DNA of 64,000 nucleotides. It comes from Ryuthela nishihirai (lineage: Eukaryota > Arthropoda > Arachnida > Araneae > Heptathelidae). Position numbers and translations under genes: made by a program. The stretch is taken from the NCBI GenBank assembly GCA_038380435.1, contig JAWZYU010000013.1, positions 62,886,446 through 62,950,445 of the forward strand. The letters are read 5' to 3'. The notes under the pieces were generated by a model. The model had not been told where the DNA came from. It searched no databases and worked only from the letters and a program-made list of their open reading frames with translations. Positions 21,290 to 32,923 of this stretch are shown one piece after another. The first letter of the stretch is position 1; every line of letters begins with the position of its first letter.

Positions 21290-21645
21290 TGAGCCTGAGC
21301 TCACCCTAGTCGAAACCCATCTGTTGTCTTTCGAACCAGACTCCAAAGCCAACTGTGTTTTTGAACCCCAAGCGCTCAGAGAAAGCTGCGGGAGGTGACC
21401 CACTGGACAGCTGTTGAGAGACAGATCGTAACTTCCCATCAAGGCTTTCTAGTGTATTCTTTAACTTGCACAAGGTCCGCTGTGACGGGTAGCAACCTTC
21501 CCGAGCCCATTGGTGTCCCCTACTGAAAAAAGGCAGGGTTGGGGTTTTGCAGAGATTAATCTCAACGCTTGCCCAGCTGCGACTCGCACCTGGATACTAC
21601 AGATTACGAGTTTGACACGATGCTGACTGAGCTACCCTCTTCTAT
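21290..21645 (-). mobile_element. SINE family A copy, diverged
   Basis: Minus orientation: tRNA-like head (tagctcagtcagcatcg, 21620-21640), body with gattaatctctgc and taggggacaccaatgg, the tgcaagttaaagaatac segment, and a tail ending near ctctgagcgcttgggg. It is more diverged than the 54617 and 62733 copies. Confidence 0.65.
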
Positions 21646-22109
21646 GCTGGTAAGAAGATATTAGAAGACTTAACATAGATAGGCGTATTCGCAAGAATAT
21701 TAAAATTATTCAGTTATTACAGTCAATGTATACTGTTTTCCAGAAAGTAAGGAACAAAATTTAAAAATTCAACATCATAAAACTCCTATGATATAAATAC
21801 ACGAAAATCATGTAGTCTAAAAAACTCCAAAGAGTATTGAGACATAGTACGCAAAGGAATGTCGCTAGCTGGCTTAAGTATATGCAAATTCATTGAGCGA
21901 CAAAACAGGCATTCCGTAGCTATTCTCCAGTTCTTCTGCTAATTCCGAGGTAGTGTTTTCGAGATAGCAGATTTGTTGGATATGTCTACCACACATCATT
22001 TATATGATAGAACCACACTGATAAGAATGGAACGTTAACATCGCTACTACCATATGTCAACGACTTCGTAAGATAAGTCTGTATTACACACTGCAAATAT
22101 TCGTGAATT

Positions 22110-22575
22110 GATACCTACAGTGCTCGTAGGTCATGGTTTGGGGTGGGATACTTTTTTGCTGCCACACAGTTCTATATGCGATTCGAACAAGCTATGTCAC
22201 GTGACGCAGCTAAAGGGATCAAATCATGGACCCCTTCATGCGACCCATATACAGGGGCAAAATTGCCTTTCTCCAACAGGACGATATAACTTGTCTGCAC
22301 CTTTTTGTCCTTATCAATTGCTATCTGGAGAATAATAGTTGATAAAGCATTCTTAATCATATGGAGAGCCCAACCCAGTCTCCCGATTGAAATCCAAATT
22401 CGATATGCACAGTATGTTCTCGGGAGACAGATTTCTCCCTGGAATTCCTCTGCTGGAAGCTTCGTGGAGCTTCGACGTACTTTGGAAGGACAATAGAGAT
22501 TACTACTGAACGTCCTGGTGGACATTCTTTTCAAAAGCATGAGACGTGCGAATCCTGCTTAGCGGTAAGAGGTGA
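22110..22575 (+). pseudogene. Tc1/mariner transposase C-terminal relic
   Basis: Across two frames it reads MVWGGILFCC (catalytic-domain start), IAFLQQDDITCLH (second catalytic segment, family LQQDNAxxH), PTQSPD*NPNS (family SPDLNPIE) and YAQYVLGRQISPWNSSAGSF, then ILFKSMRRANPA (family SMPRR). Frameshifts and stops inactivate it. Confidence 0.65.
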
Positions 22576-22599
22576 CCACATTCCATATTGAATAACTGG

Positions 22600-23687
22600 A
22601 CTATATGAAATGATGAGTTGAAAAAAATTTCATTTTGCCATGAGTGGGATTCGAACCCACGTCTCCAGGAAACATGCCTGTTATGCTACCACTACACCAC
22701 CAATGGGTAACCTCTTCTCAGCTTATGTGACCTTATAAACCTTCCGGATTTTATTTATTTGGTTAGCACTAGTGGCGCCATCTATCCAGGAAGTGGACAA
22801 CTCTGCTGCTCATTAGAGATGGAATTAATATTTGTCACTCACGCTCAGGGCGTTAAATCAATAATTCAGTATTAAATAATCACAGGATAAGTCCTATAGA
22901 CATGGAACTCATGAAATGATAAACTGAAAAAAAATTGTTTTTTCCATGAATGGGATTCGAACCACGTCTCCAGGAAACATGCCTGTTATGCTACCATTAC
23001 ACCACGAATGGGTAACCTCTTCTCAGCTTATGTGACCTAATAAATCTTCCTTATTTTATTTATTTGATTCGCACTAGTGCCGACATCTATCCAGGAAGTG
23101 AGCAACTCGGTTCCCTCATCAGAAATGGAATTAATATTTGTCACTCACGCTCAGGGCATTAAATCAATAATTCAGTAGTAAATAATCACAGGATCAGTCC
23201 TATAGACATGGAACTCATGAAATGATGAGCTGAAAAAATTTGGTTTTGCCATGAGTGGGATTTGAACCACGTCGCCAGGAAACGTGCCTGTTATGCTGCC
23301 ACTACACCATCAATGGCAAACCTCTTCTCAGCTCATGTGACTTTATAAAACTTCCGGATTTTATTTATTTGATTTGCACTAGTGGCGCCATCTATCCAGG
23401 AAGTGGACAACTCTGTTGCCACATTAGAGATGGAACTAATATTTGTCACTCACGCTCAGGACGTTAAATCAATAATTTAGTATTAAATAATCACAGGATA
23501 AGTCCTGTAGACATGGAACTTATAACGATGAGTTGAAAAATATTTGGTTTTGCCTTGAGTGGGATTCGAACCACGTCTACAGGAAACATGCCTTTATGCC
23601 ACCAATACACCACCAATGTGTAACCTCTCCTCAGCTTATGTGACCTTATAAACCTTCCGGAATTTATTTATTTGATTCGTACTAGAT
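22600..23687 (-). repeat. Tandem array of about 303 bp units with tRNA-Gly-like sequence, left block
   Basis: Four units on the minus strand. Each has a 69-70 nt tRNA-like segment at 22637-22706, 22943-23011, 23247-23316 and 23551-23620. Each segment shows an A-box-like TGGTGTAGTGG and a B box GGTTCGAATCC. Each is followed by a shared stretch (ggcgccatctatccaggaag, cgctcagggcgttaaatc, aggataagtcctgt). The tRNA part resembles tRNA-Gly, but acceptor pairing is imperfect and the 7-base anticodon loop reads CATGTTT, so these are not called as working tRNAs. The fourth unit is broken by an RTE insertion. Confidence 0.85.
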
Positions 23688-26028
23688 TCGACATACATAA
23701 GTACACATGGATTTCACCCGATGTGCTGCTAATATGATTGATTATATATTAATTAACAGCAAATGGGCTAGTTCTGTCAGGAATACCAGGTTGTATAGGG
23801 GAGCTGAAATTGGATCTGACCATTACCTTGTTAAAAATGTCTTGTAAATTAAACTTAAAAAGTGTTTTGCTAGGGTTAAAAAATTTAGTTTTAATCCTGA
23901 ATATCTGAAAGACCCAGTTTATAGCCAAAGCTTACCATGATAGGTTACTTAGTCATTATGACAGTCATGGTATGCTTACTACTGAAGTTGAGGAAGAATG
24001 GGATTATTTTAACCAGGCATTTTTGGACACTAACAATACTCTTTTAGGAAGAAATGACCAAAAGAGGCAGAATTATCTGAGTGATAAAGCACTTGAGCTT
24101 ATTTAAGAAAGAAAGAACTGCAGGAATGTCCTTAATCAATACCCTACTTGTCTTAATAGAAAGCATTGCAGACAACTTAATAAACATGTAAAAGATCAGT
24201 TAGCTGCTGATAAGAATCTTTGGGTTGATGACTTGGCGGACAAAGTGAAGGAAGCAGTTAGACAGCACAACAGCAGAGAGCTGTACCAGATAGTTAATGT
24301 TTTGTGTGGTAGAAAACGGACAGGTATACAGGGATTGAAGGCTAAACAAGGTAATGTTATAGAAAGTGAGGATTCTGTCATGGCTAGGTGGGCTGAGCAT
24401 TTCAGTGATATTCTAAACCATGTGGTTAGTTCCATTCCCATTGTTTGCAATGATGATAGAGGCATTGGTGGCTTTAATGTTGGCCCTATAACACAATCTG
24501 AAGTCATTTTGGTTCTTTCTAAACTGAAACTTCATAAATCCCCATGGATAGATGAAATTACTACGGAAATGCTTAGAGCTGGGAATGTTTGGGTTACCAC
24601 CTGGATGACTGAAATTCTGAATATCTTTTATGATAAAGGCATGGTTCCTGAGGATTTTACCAGAGCTATTATTATCCCTATTTTCAAAAAAGGAGATCGC
24701 AGTTCTTGTGATAACTATAGGGGTATCAGCCTACTCTCTGTTCCAGGGAAAGATCTTTCCATGATTGTGCTTAATAGAATTAAGAATCTGGTTGACAGGC
24801 AATTGCGTGATGAGCAATACGGATTCAGAAGTGGTAGGGGATGTGTGGATCAAATATTTTCACTTAGGCAGATTCTTGAGAAATGTTTAGAGTTTCAGAA
24901 ACCTTTGGTTGCTAGCTTTGTTGATTTCAAAAAGGCTTTCGACTCTGTTGATCGTCATAATTTTTGGTTGATTGTGAAATCATATGGTATACCTGACAAG
25001 TTAGTTAACATAATGAAAGCTCTCTATAATAACATTGAGTCGTGTGTGAGAGTTGGTAAGGCTTGTAGCAATTGGTTTAGCATTACTTCTGGTGTTTGAC
25101 AAGGGTGCATTTTGTCTCCTTTTCTCTTTAGCTTGGTTATTGCTTACGTTAGGCGAAATTCAATTCAATGGAAAGATTTTGGCCTTAAATGGACTGGAGA
25201 TACGAAAATTTCTGATTTAGATTATGCTGATGATTTAGCCCTTTTGGCAAATGATGTTGATGAGATGAACTCTTTCATTCGAGCTGTTGATGAAACTGGT
25301 AGTTGAGTAGGTTTGGTTATAAACGGAGCGAAAACTAAAGTGATGAAAATTGGTCAGGCAGGCTGTGTTTCAGTTAATCTGAATGGTTGCACTCTTGAGC
25401 GGTGTCACAGTTTCATTATCTTGGGAGGTAGGTAACAGATAATGGTGATGTGGGGCAGGAGATTAACAGACGAATAGGGATTGCTGCTAGGACTTTTAAG
25501 AATCTATGGAGAGTGTGGAGAAATAGGCGTATTCATCTAAAGACTAAAATTAGACTGTATAATAATTTGGTTCTTTCTAGGGTTATTTATGGTAGTGAAA
25601 CGTGGACACTATAAACAAGATAACAGGAAACTAGATGCTTTTGATTCCAGGTGCTTAGGCAGTATCTTGGGCATTAGGTGGTTCAACTTTGTAACTAATG
25701 ATGAGGTTAGGCAAAGGAGTTTGCAACCTCCTTTAAGCAGCATATTGTGCAGAGAGAGACTCCGTTGGTTTGGCCATGTTGCCCGTATGGATAATTATAG
25801 ATTGGTGAATAGGGTTATGAACAGTTTATGAACTAAAGGCCACAGAAAGAGAGGGAGACCTAGAATGCGGTGGGCAATGTCAAACAGAACCTTGTTAGAA
25901 TTGGTGTGCAGTGGCCAGATGCAGTAGATGTAACTCAGGATAGACTTGCTTGGAGAACTAAATTGCACGGTGTGATTGGACCTCCGTAGTCCATGGCTGC
26001 TTCAGGATGATAATGATGATAACGATGA
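23688..26028 (+). pseudogene. RTE-type non-LTR retrotransposon, copy 1, 5'-truncated
   Basis: It starts inside the endonuclease region (acatacataagtacacat) and runs through the reverse transcriptase to an ATG-rich tail (gatgataatgatgataacg). RT landmarks are PIFKKGDRSSCDNYRGISLL, SFVDFKKAFDSVDRH, ITSGV then a stop replacing Arg at 25097, SDLDYADDLALLAND, and the C-terminal ERLRWFGHVARMDN. Open blocks are 24233-25099, 25112-25306 and 25589-25831. RT and endonuclease would drive target-primed integration; this copy is dead. It splits a tandem array unit between actag and gtcgccatct. Confidence 0.88.
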
Positions 26029-27190
26029 GTGTCGCCATCTATCCAGGAAGTGGACAAATCTGTTGCCTCATTAGAGATGGAAATGATATTTGTCACTTAC
26101 GCTCAGGGCGTTAAATCAATAATTCAGTAGTAAATAATCACAGGATAAGTCTTGTAGACATGGAACTCATAAAATGATGACCTGAAAAAAATTTGTTATT
26201 ATCATGAGTGGGATTCGAACTCACGTCTCCAGGAAACGTGCCTGTTATGCTACCACTACACCACCAATGGTTAGCCTCTTCTCAGCTTTTGTGACCGAAT
26301 AAACCTTCCGGATTTTATTTATGTGATTCGCACTAGTGGCGCCAACTATTCAGGAAGTGGACAACTCTGTTGCCTCATTAGAGATTGAATTAATATTTGT
26401 AACTCTCGCTCAGGGCGTTAAATGAATAATTCAGTATTAAATAATCACAGGATAAGTCCTGTAGACATGGAACACATAAAATGATGAGCTGAAAAAAATT
26501 TGGTTTTGCCTTGAGTGGGATCCGAACCACGTCTCCAGGAAACATGCCTTTATGCTACCAATACACCACCAATGTGTAACCTCTCCTCATCTTATGTGAC
26601 CTTATAAACCTTCCGGATTTTATTTATTTGATTCGCACTAGTGGCGCCATCTATCCAGAAAGTGGACAACTCTGTTGCCTCATTGGAGATTGAATTAATA
26701 TTGTCACTCTCGCTCAGGGCGTTTAATCAATAATTCAGTATTAAATAATCACAGTATAAGTCCTGTAGGCATGGAACTCATAACGATGAGTTGAAAAAAA
26801 TTTGGTTTTGCCTTGAGTGGGATTCGAACCACGTCTCCAGGAAACATGCCTTTATGCTACCACTACACCACCAATGGGTAACCTCTTCTCAGCTTATGTG
26901 ACTTTATAAACCTTCCGGATTTTATTTATTTGATTCGCACTAGTGGCGCCATCTATCCAGGAAGTGGACAACTCTGTTGCCTCATCAGAGATGGAATTAA
27001 TATTTGTCACTCTCACTCAAGTCGTTAAATCAATAATTCAATAATACATAATCACAGGATAAGTCCTGTAGACATGGAACTCATGAAATGATTGATGAAC
27101 TGAAAAAAAATTTGGTTTGTCATGAGTGGGATTCGAACCCACGTCTCCAGGAAACATGCCTGTTAAGCTACCACCACACCACCAATGGCT
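26029..27190 (-). repeat. tRNA-Gly-like 303 bp tandem array, right block
   Basis: Continuation of the array in the same minus orientation, with tRNA-like segments at 26201-26270, 26507-26575, 26809-26877 and 27120-27188. The first unit resumes mid-sequence at gtcgccatct, matching where the left block stopped. Units 26507 and 26809 share a ccttgagtggg variant and a short cctttatg with the 23551 unit. This suggests higher-order duplication of variants. Confidence 0.85.
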
Positions 27191-27740
27191 TGGTGGTGTA
27201 GTTGCAGCATAACAGTGACCGCTACCCACCACTAGTGCGAATCAAATAAATAAAATCCGGAAGGTTTATAAGGTCACATAAGCTGAGAAGAGGTTAGCCA
27301 TTGGTGGAGTAGTGGTAGCATAACAGGCATGTTTCCTGGAGATGTGGTTCGAATCCCACTCATGGCAAAACCAAATTTTTGTAAGCTCATCATTTCATGA
27401 GTTCCATGTCTACAGGACTTATCCTGTGATTATTTAATACTGAATTATTGATTAAACGCCCTGAGCGAGAGTGACAAATATTAATTCAATCTCTAATGAG
27501 GCAACAAAGTTGTCCACTTTCTGGATAGATGGCGCTACTAGTGCAAATCAAATAAATAAAATCCGGAAGGTTTATAAAGTCACATAAGCTGAGAAGAGGT
27601 TTGTCATTGGTGGAGTAGTGGTAGCATAACAGGCACGTTTCTTGGAGACGAAGGTTCGAATCCCACTCATGGCAAAACCAAATTTTTTTCACCTCATCCT
27701 TTCATGAGTTCCATGTCTACAGGACTTATCATGTGATTAT
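27191..27740 (+). repeat. Inverted units of the tRNA-Gly-like array
   Basis: Orientation flips at about 27189: accaccaatggct abuts tggtggtgtagttgcagc. Two further units read plus, with tRNA-like segments at 27298-27367 and 27604-27674 plus a partial head at 27190-27230. Head-to-head joining makes a large imperfect palindrome across 26.6-27.7 kb. Confidence 0.85.
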
Positions 27741-28338
27741 TTACTACTGAACTTTAACTATTTCAGTTGAATTGCTCTTTTTAACATGTGTCGCTATTCG
27801 TATGTTTTGGGAATTAAAAGTGATATTCTTACTGTGTTTATATACATCTATCTTCGCATTCAAATACAGGAGACCCAGCAATTCTTCAAGATAATCCTTG
27901 TTTTGAGATTGCCTCTTAAGATGTAGGAGTCAGTGTATTTGTAGTTATTTCTGTACTGTTTGTTTCAATTATATCTACTTTTCGAAGTACCTCTTTTCAA
28001 TACCAAATCCTCTTTGAATATTAAAATTTAAGTAACTCTCTCCAGTCTAACATAATATGGAGGAAATTTACTGTTTTGATGAATCTCATTGAGATTATCT
28101 GTATGAGTTTGCCCTAGGAATATTCTCTGTATCTGTCAAAGTAAAAACGTTAACAGTACGACAGATGGCTTTCAAAATAGGGTTAAGGTTATGAAAATCT
28201 CGGACATCAATTTTCACTCTTGTAGTTTGCTACACCTAGTCGTCTTTGTTTTAAACCTCAGCCAATGTATTCCCGCGATATTTAACCTATGTCCAGATTT
28301 TTACCGCATCCTGCATATGTAGGCATAATTACATTTAG
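27741..28338. other. Intergenic, nothing recognised
   Basis: AT-rich sequence between the array and a SINE; no coding, RNA or repeat signal that I can support. Confidence 0.4.
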
Positions 28339-28350
28339 TACTGTCGTATA

Positions 28351-28549
28351 GCCGTCCCGTGGCAGAGTGGTTAGCACGCTTGGCTACTAATCTAAGGGAC
28401 CTGGGTGTATTAGGCATGGATGTGTGTGCCGTTTTTCTGTTGAGGTCCTGCCATCCTCTCAGATCTCCTACTGTGGCATATAAACTGACAGTCTCCTGTC
28501 AGACCTCTGTGGCAAGCAGCTGCTTGAGGGGGTATTTATTTATTTTTTT
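28351..28549 (+). mobile_element. SINE family B copy with 12 bp target duplication
   Basis: The plus-strand head gccgtcccgtggcagagtgg, then ttagcacgcttggctactaa, is followed by the family body and the tail ggtatttatttattttttt. It is flanked by tactgtcgtata at 28339-28350 and 28550-28561. The B-box region is altered (cctgggtgtatt), so its internal promoter is probably weak. Confidence 0.9.
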
Positions 28550-28561
28550 TACTGTCGTATA

Positions 28562-29100
28562 ACGCTGATTCGTTTTAGCTCTGTTCGTCTCAGAAATATT
28601 TTTATATTACGATCTGTATACATATCCATTACAGTAGTGAAAAATTTTATAATATACATTTTACTCACTGCCTGCCAGCCAGTACAGTAGAGTGAATGGT
28701 ATCGTACGCTCTCTTCCAATGAGGGCTAGCCCACCAATCCGTTCACTGATTTATTTATTCTGCTGTGGTTTCGATTTCTGCCATTTTTTGTGTTCTTATG
28801 AACAGTTTTCATCCATAGTGACAGACAAAAGGCCTGATTTTGTGTGCCAAGGAAACGTATGATGCTGGAGGTAAGTTGAAATGCAAGTTTCAGGGCGGCT
28901 CCAGGAGATATCACCATTCGGTGCTGCGGCATGCACTGGCGAGTAGAGTACACTTTAACTTACCTTAGTAAATTTTTCTTTCATTACTATTTTTTGACAA
29001 TGTAAAATGTATTTATAAAATCATGTTTTTCACCTCTTTTATCTTTTAAGTAGCCCAATAAATTGCGATTTCGGGAACGCATCTCCATAGGGACTTTTCT
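28562..29100. other. Intergenic, nothing recognised
   Basis: A short minus-strand open frame at 28953-28726 has no supporting features. No repeat or RNA was seen. Confidence 0.35.
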
Positions 29101-30105
29101 ATAGAGACCCTAACGACTATAACGATGCGAATGCTATAAGGATTAATGCTATAACTAAATCCTATAGCGACTATACCGTATATAGCATACGACCCCGTAT
29201 ATTCTATGTACTAACATTTAACCGTATATTCTATACGTATTCTAACGAGGGTAGTATATTCTATATACTAACATGTATTATCCTACAAATTACAATTTGT
29301 AAGTATATAGAATAGACTATAACCGTATATTCTATATACTTACAAATTTTTGTAAGCTCATCATTTCATGAGTTCCATGTCTACAGGACTTATCCTGTAG
29401 ACTATACTTACAAATTTACAAATATATTATCCTACAAATTACAACCGTATATTCTATATACTAACATGTATTATCCTACAAACTTGTATACTCTGTATAT
29501 TAGTATATATTATCCTACAACCCTCTGTATATTAGCATATATTAGCATACGACCCCGTTTATTCTATATACTAACATATATTATCCTACAACCCTGTATA
29601 CTCTGTATATTAGCATATATTAGCATACGACCCCGTTTATTCTATATACTAACATATATTATCCTACAACCCTGTATACTTGTATATTAGCATATATTGC
29701 TGCAACCCTATATACTCTGTATATTAGCATATATTAGCATACGACCCCGTTTATTCTATATACTAACATATATTATCCTACAACCCTGCATACTCTGTAT
29801 ATTAGCATATATTATCATACGAACCCGTATATTCTAATACGAACATATGTTATGCTATAACCCTGTATACTCTGTATATTAGCATATATTAGCATACGAA
29901 CCCGTATATTCTATATACTAACATATATTATCCTACAACCCTGTATACTTGTATATTAGCATATATTGCTGCAACCCTATATACTCTGTATATTAGCATA
30001 TATTAGTATACGACCCCGTATATTCTATATACTAGCATATATTATCCTACAACCCTGTATACTCTGTATATTAGCATGTATTAGTATACGACCCCGTATA
30101 TGCTG
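29101..30105. repeat. AT-rich minisatellite, about 78 bp and 40 bp units
   Basis: Repeated blocks of tgtatattagcatatattag, catacgaccccgtttattct, atatactaacatatattatc and ctacaaccctgtatactc. Units of about 78 bp alternate with a shorter variant containing tattgctgcaaccctatat. A 53 bp piece of the tRNA-Gly-like array unit (tttgtaagctcatcatttca... to aggacttatcctgt) is embedded at about 29346-29398. Frames that stay open here are repeat artefacts. Confidence 0.9.
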
Positions 30106-30756
30106 CTTTAGGCATTAATTGTCCGTTGCTTTTAAGTCATATTATTTTTACATATTTGGAAGATCGGCTTGGATAGGATTGTTCATTCTACTGTCCAGCG
30201 CTAACGAAGTTCCGCGTTTTCAATAAAACGATTTCCTAAATATTCAAACAATGACGTTTAGAATAGTGAAATGACAATGACAGTATTGTTTTGAAAGGTT
30301 ATATTGAATGATTCATTAAATAATCTCTCTGACATGTAGAATATTAGAGATTATGTAGCTAATTTTCGAAAACAGAATATCAAAAATATATTCTAATATT
30401 TCTTTCGCTTTAGCATTTTTTGCTATGTATTGGTTACGGTAACTTAAGCACTTAGCAAGTTCTCCAATTGTAAAATGGTAAAAAAAATGACATGAAACTG
30501 GCAATGTGATCAGAACGAGTTTGTTGTTTGAAAGTGCATTATTCCAGAAAAGGTCAGGATGATGTCCTCTCAGAATTTTTTGAAACCCATAAGGACAGAG
30601 TATACGGAAAACGTTTCGCAATCTTGTAACTCACGTCTTGCATAAAAAGTAAACTAAACGCATCTGTAAGTTTGCATTCGATAAATCTCACATAATTTAC
30701 TGTTAAAAACAACTGAATCATAATTGGTTCCTCATATAGTCATTATGGTTGTACAG
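30106..30756. other. Intergenic, nothing recognised
   Basis: It carries a 101-codon minus-strand frame (30621-30316) with no splice, motif or composition support. Confidence 0.35.
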
Positions 30757-30896
30757 TAAAAAAATAAATACCCCCTCAAGCAGCTGCTTGCCACAGAGGT
30801 CTGACAGGAGCCTGTCAGTTTATATGCCATAGTAGGAGGTCTGAGAGAATGGCAGGACCTCAGCAGAAAAACAACACGAACATCCATGCCTTACCC
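30757..30896 (-). mobile_element. SINE family B copy, head truncated
   Basis: The tail and body (aaataaataccccctcaagc, aggtctgacaggagcctg, ggcaggacctcagcag) are present. The tRNA-like head is missing: after ccatgcctta the sequence departs to cccgatgctgcccc. Confidence 0.8.
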
Positions 30897-31189
30897 GATG
30901 CTGCCCCACACATTTCTGGGGCTGCGCTGCATGTGTTTTTTTTTTTGCTTCGAAATGGAAATGAAGGAACATGACTCGCAGAAAAACGTAAAGAAAAAAT
31001 TTCTCTCATATACAGTGAGATGAAATTAGTTGTTACTCCTGGTTGATGGAGTATAAACTCCAGTAGGTACCCTGTATATAAACGATTGTGAGGAGTGACT
31101 GACAGACTTGGCGTTGACAGCTGATAGGAATCAGGGTAATTCTAACTAAGAGGTGCAGAAACGTTAGATCTCTGAAAATTTGCACCTAG

Positions 31190-31685
31190 TAGTAATCCGG
31201 GTCGTAGAAATCAGGAAAAATCGGAACATTGATCTCCGAGATAACTTTTGAGTCAAACACATGTCGCGTAAAGGTCAAAATTTGAAATACAAAGATTAGA
31301 AATGTAAACATTGGTATCTGAGGGTGTTTTTGGCTGTAGGTCTCGGAAGTGTTCTGGAATTTTGGTTGCGATGGGTCCTTTGAGATAAAAGGTCAGCTAT
31401 AGTTCTATTGGTGCTGAACGGTTAAACATTGGTGACTGGTGGCGTTATGAGGTGTAGGTCCAACTAATGTTGTCAAGTTTCAGATGTGAAGGTTCCTTTG
31501 GGTTTAAAGGTCAAATTTCGACAACCTGGTGCTAGAGAGTTAAGAGTTGGTGAATCTTCAGACAGTAGAACTCAGAAATCAGGTGAACTTTCAAAACCGG
31601 TGTCACAATCAAGGTCAAATAGGGGTCGGAGTGACTGTCCAGAAATTAAGAGTTGGCGAATGTACCAATTGATTTCTAGTAAAAT
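31190..31685. repeat. Degenerate tandem repeat, about 118 bp unit
   Basis: Successive blocks share aaacattggt, a gtgtaggtc- or ctgtaggtctcg-like segment, gggtcctttgagataaaagg and ggtgctgaacgg, at about 31310, 31427 and 31545 with an older unit before them. Divergence is high, so it is an old array. Confidence 0.55.
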
Positions 31686-32289
31686 ACACAATCTTTAACG
31701 TATTTAATAACATTTGACTTTTCATTTGCAGAAAAATATGCACATCACATTTCTAGACCAAATGGTGGTGCAAATACAAACTGATTTTTCTCTACAGTTT
31801 TGTTATTTATTACTTTTTTGTTTTGTTTTATTTTTCTGTAGACAAAAATATGATATTTTGAAGAAACTGCCTCAGTATTTCATTCTATGTGGAATATATC
31901 CAACTGTAATTTCTGAGATCAGGTGGTAAAGAATTAAATAACGGAGGTGCAAGATATAAATAGTGTTTTGATGTATTTTTTTGCCTTAGGTACCATGTAT
32001 GTCATTTCTTCATTTCGCAGAGCTGTGTACCATTTACCTTCAATAGCTTTGCTATTTTTACTCCTTATTTATTATTTATTAATTTTTGATTGAAACTTAG
32101 AATCATATTTCAGAACATATAGCATAAGCTTGTAAGTATAAAGGTACTCGTATCTTAAAATAAATATATTATTTCACAGTGTTTTCGATTTAAACATATA
32201 TGATATATATCATATATATTTAATTTATTATTTTGCTAAATGGTTATAACTCTTTATTATTTTGTTTTCAAACTAAACATAGGTTAAAG
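31686..32289. other. AT-rich intergenic DNA
   Basis: Only low-complexity T-rich and TA-rich sequence, including a perfect 22 bp TA-rich palindrome at 32196-32217. No gene signal. Confidence 0.4.
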
Positions 32290-32875
32290 TGCAGTTTCAT
32301 TAGTTCCACCATAGAATAAAATCCCATAACTAAAGGCCGGCTGGATCCAATTAGAGTAAAGTATCCTTATTATAACAAATGTATTAGAGTTAGGTTCATT
32401 ATTCAATATTTTTAAAGAGTAAAAGCTGTGTAGCATTGATATGATTTTATTAGTCTTTTTTCATGTAAGGTTTCCAATTCAACTTTCTGTCAATTTTTAC
32501 TCCAAGACAATCAGTCTCAATGACATTTTCAATCGGATTTACTAACAGCCAACCATTTTATAACAACTAAGGTCATGAATTTTAATATTAAGAGAATTAT
32601 TCTCTTTGTTTTTAAACAATATAACTTGTACTTTATCTTTAAAATATTTCTGGTTAACCCCATTCAGTTTGAAGCAATCATCAATACTAGATGTCATTAT
32701 TACTAATCCTAACGAAATCACCAAAGTTATCAGCAAAGAATGTCACTGCAGTATAATCAGCAAATCTTTTGATTTTACGATTTACATTCGAGGACAAAAT
32801 ACCATAAATAAAAATAAGGGAGAGTACTGGACCTAATAATGACTATTGAGGCACGCCATGTATGACCAACAATGA
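32290..32875 (-). pseudogene. Jockey/CR1-like reverse transcriptase relic
   Basis: Minus-strand pieces, in shifting frames, follow the order of a non-LTR RT. HGVPQ*SLLGPVLSLIFIYG corresponds to family GVPQGSxLGPLLFLIYIND. RFADYTAVTFFADN follows, with FADD changed to FADY. Then come LGVKIDRKLNWKPYMKK and QPAFSYGILFYGGTNE. Many stops. It differs from the RTE copies nearby and may belong to the same family as 56330-58754. Confidence 0.65.
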
Positions 32876-32923
32876 TAGATATACCTTTCATCATCATCAT
32901 CATCATCCTCAAGCAGCCATGGG

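Noticed and set aside
22637..27674. Ten working tRNA genes
   Set aside because: A and B boxes and the T arm are good, but the acceptor stem has mismatches, position 33 is not U in the CATGTTT loop, and the sequences sit in a repeat unit. I call them tRNA-derived.
22600..27740. CRISPR array, because of regular spacing
   Set aside because: Units are about 303 bp, spacers are homologous to each other, and the context is eukaryotic; this is an ordinary tandem repeat.
29466..29690. Open frame coding a repetitive Tyr/Leu/Ile-rich peptide
   Set aside because: It is a translation of the minisatellite with no start context or splice signals.
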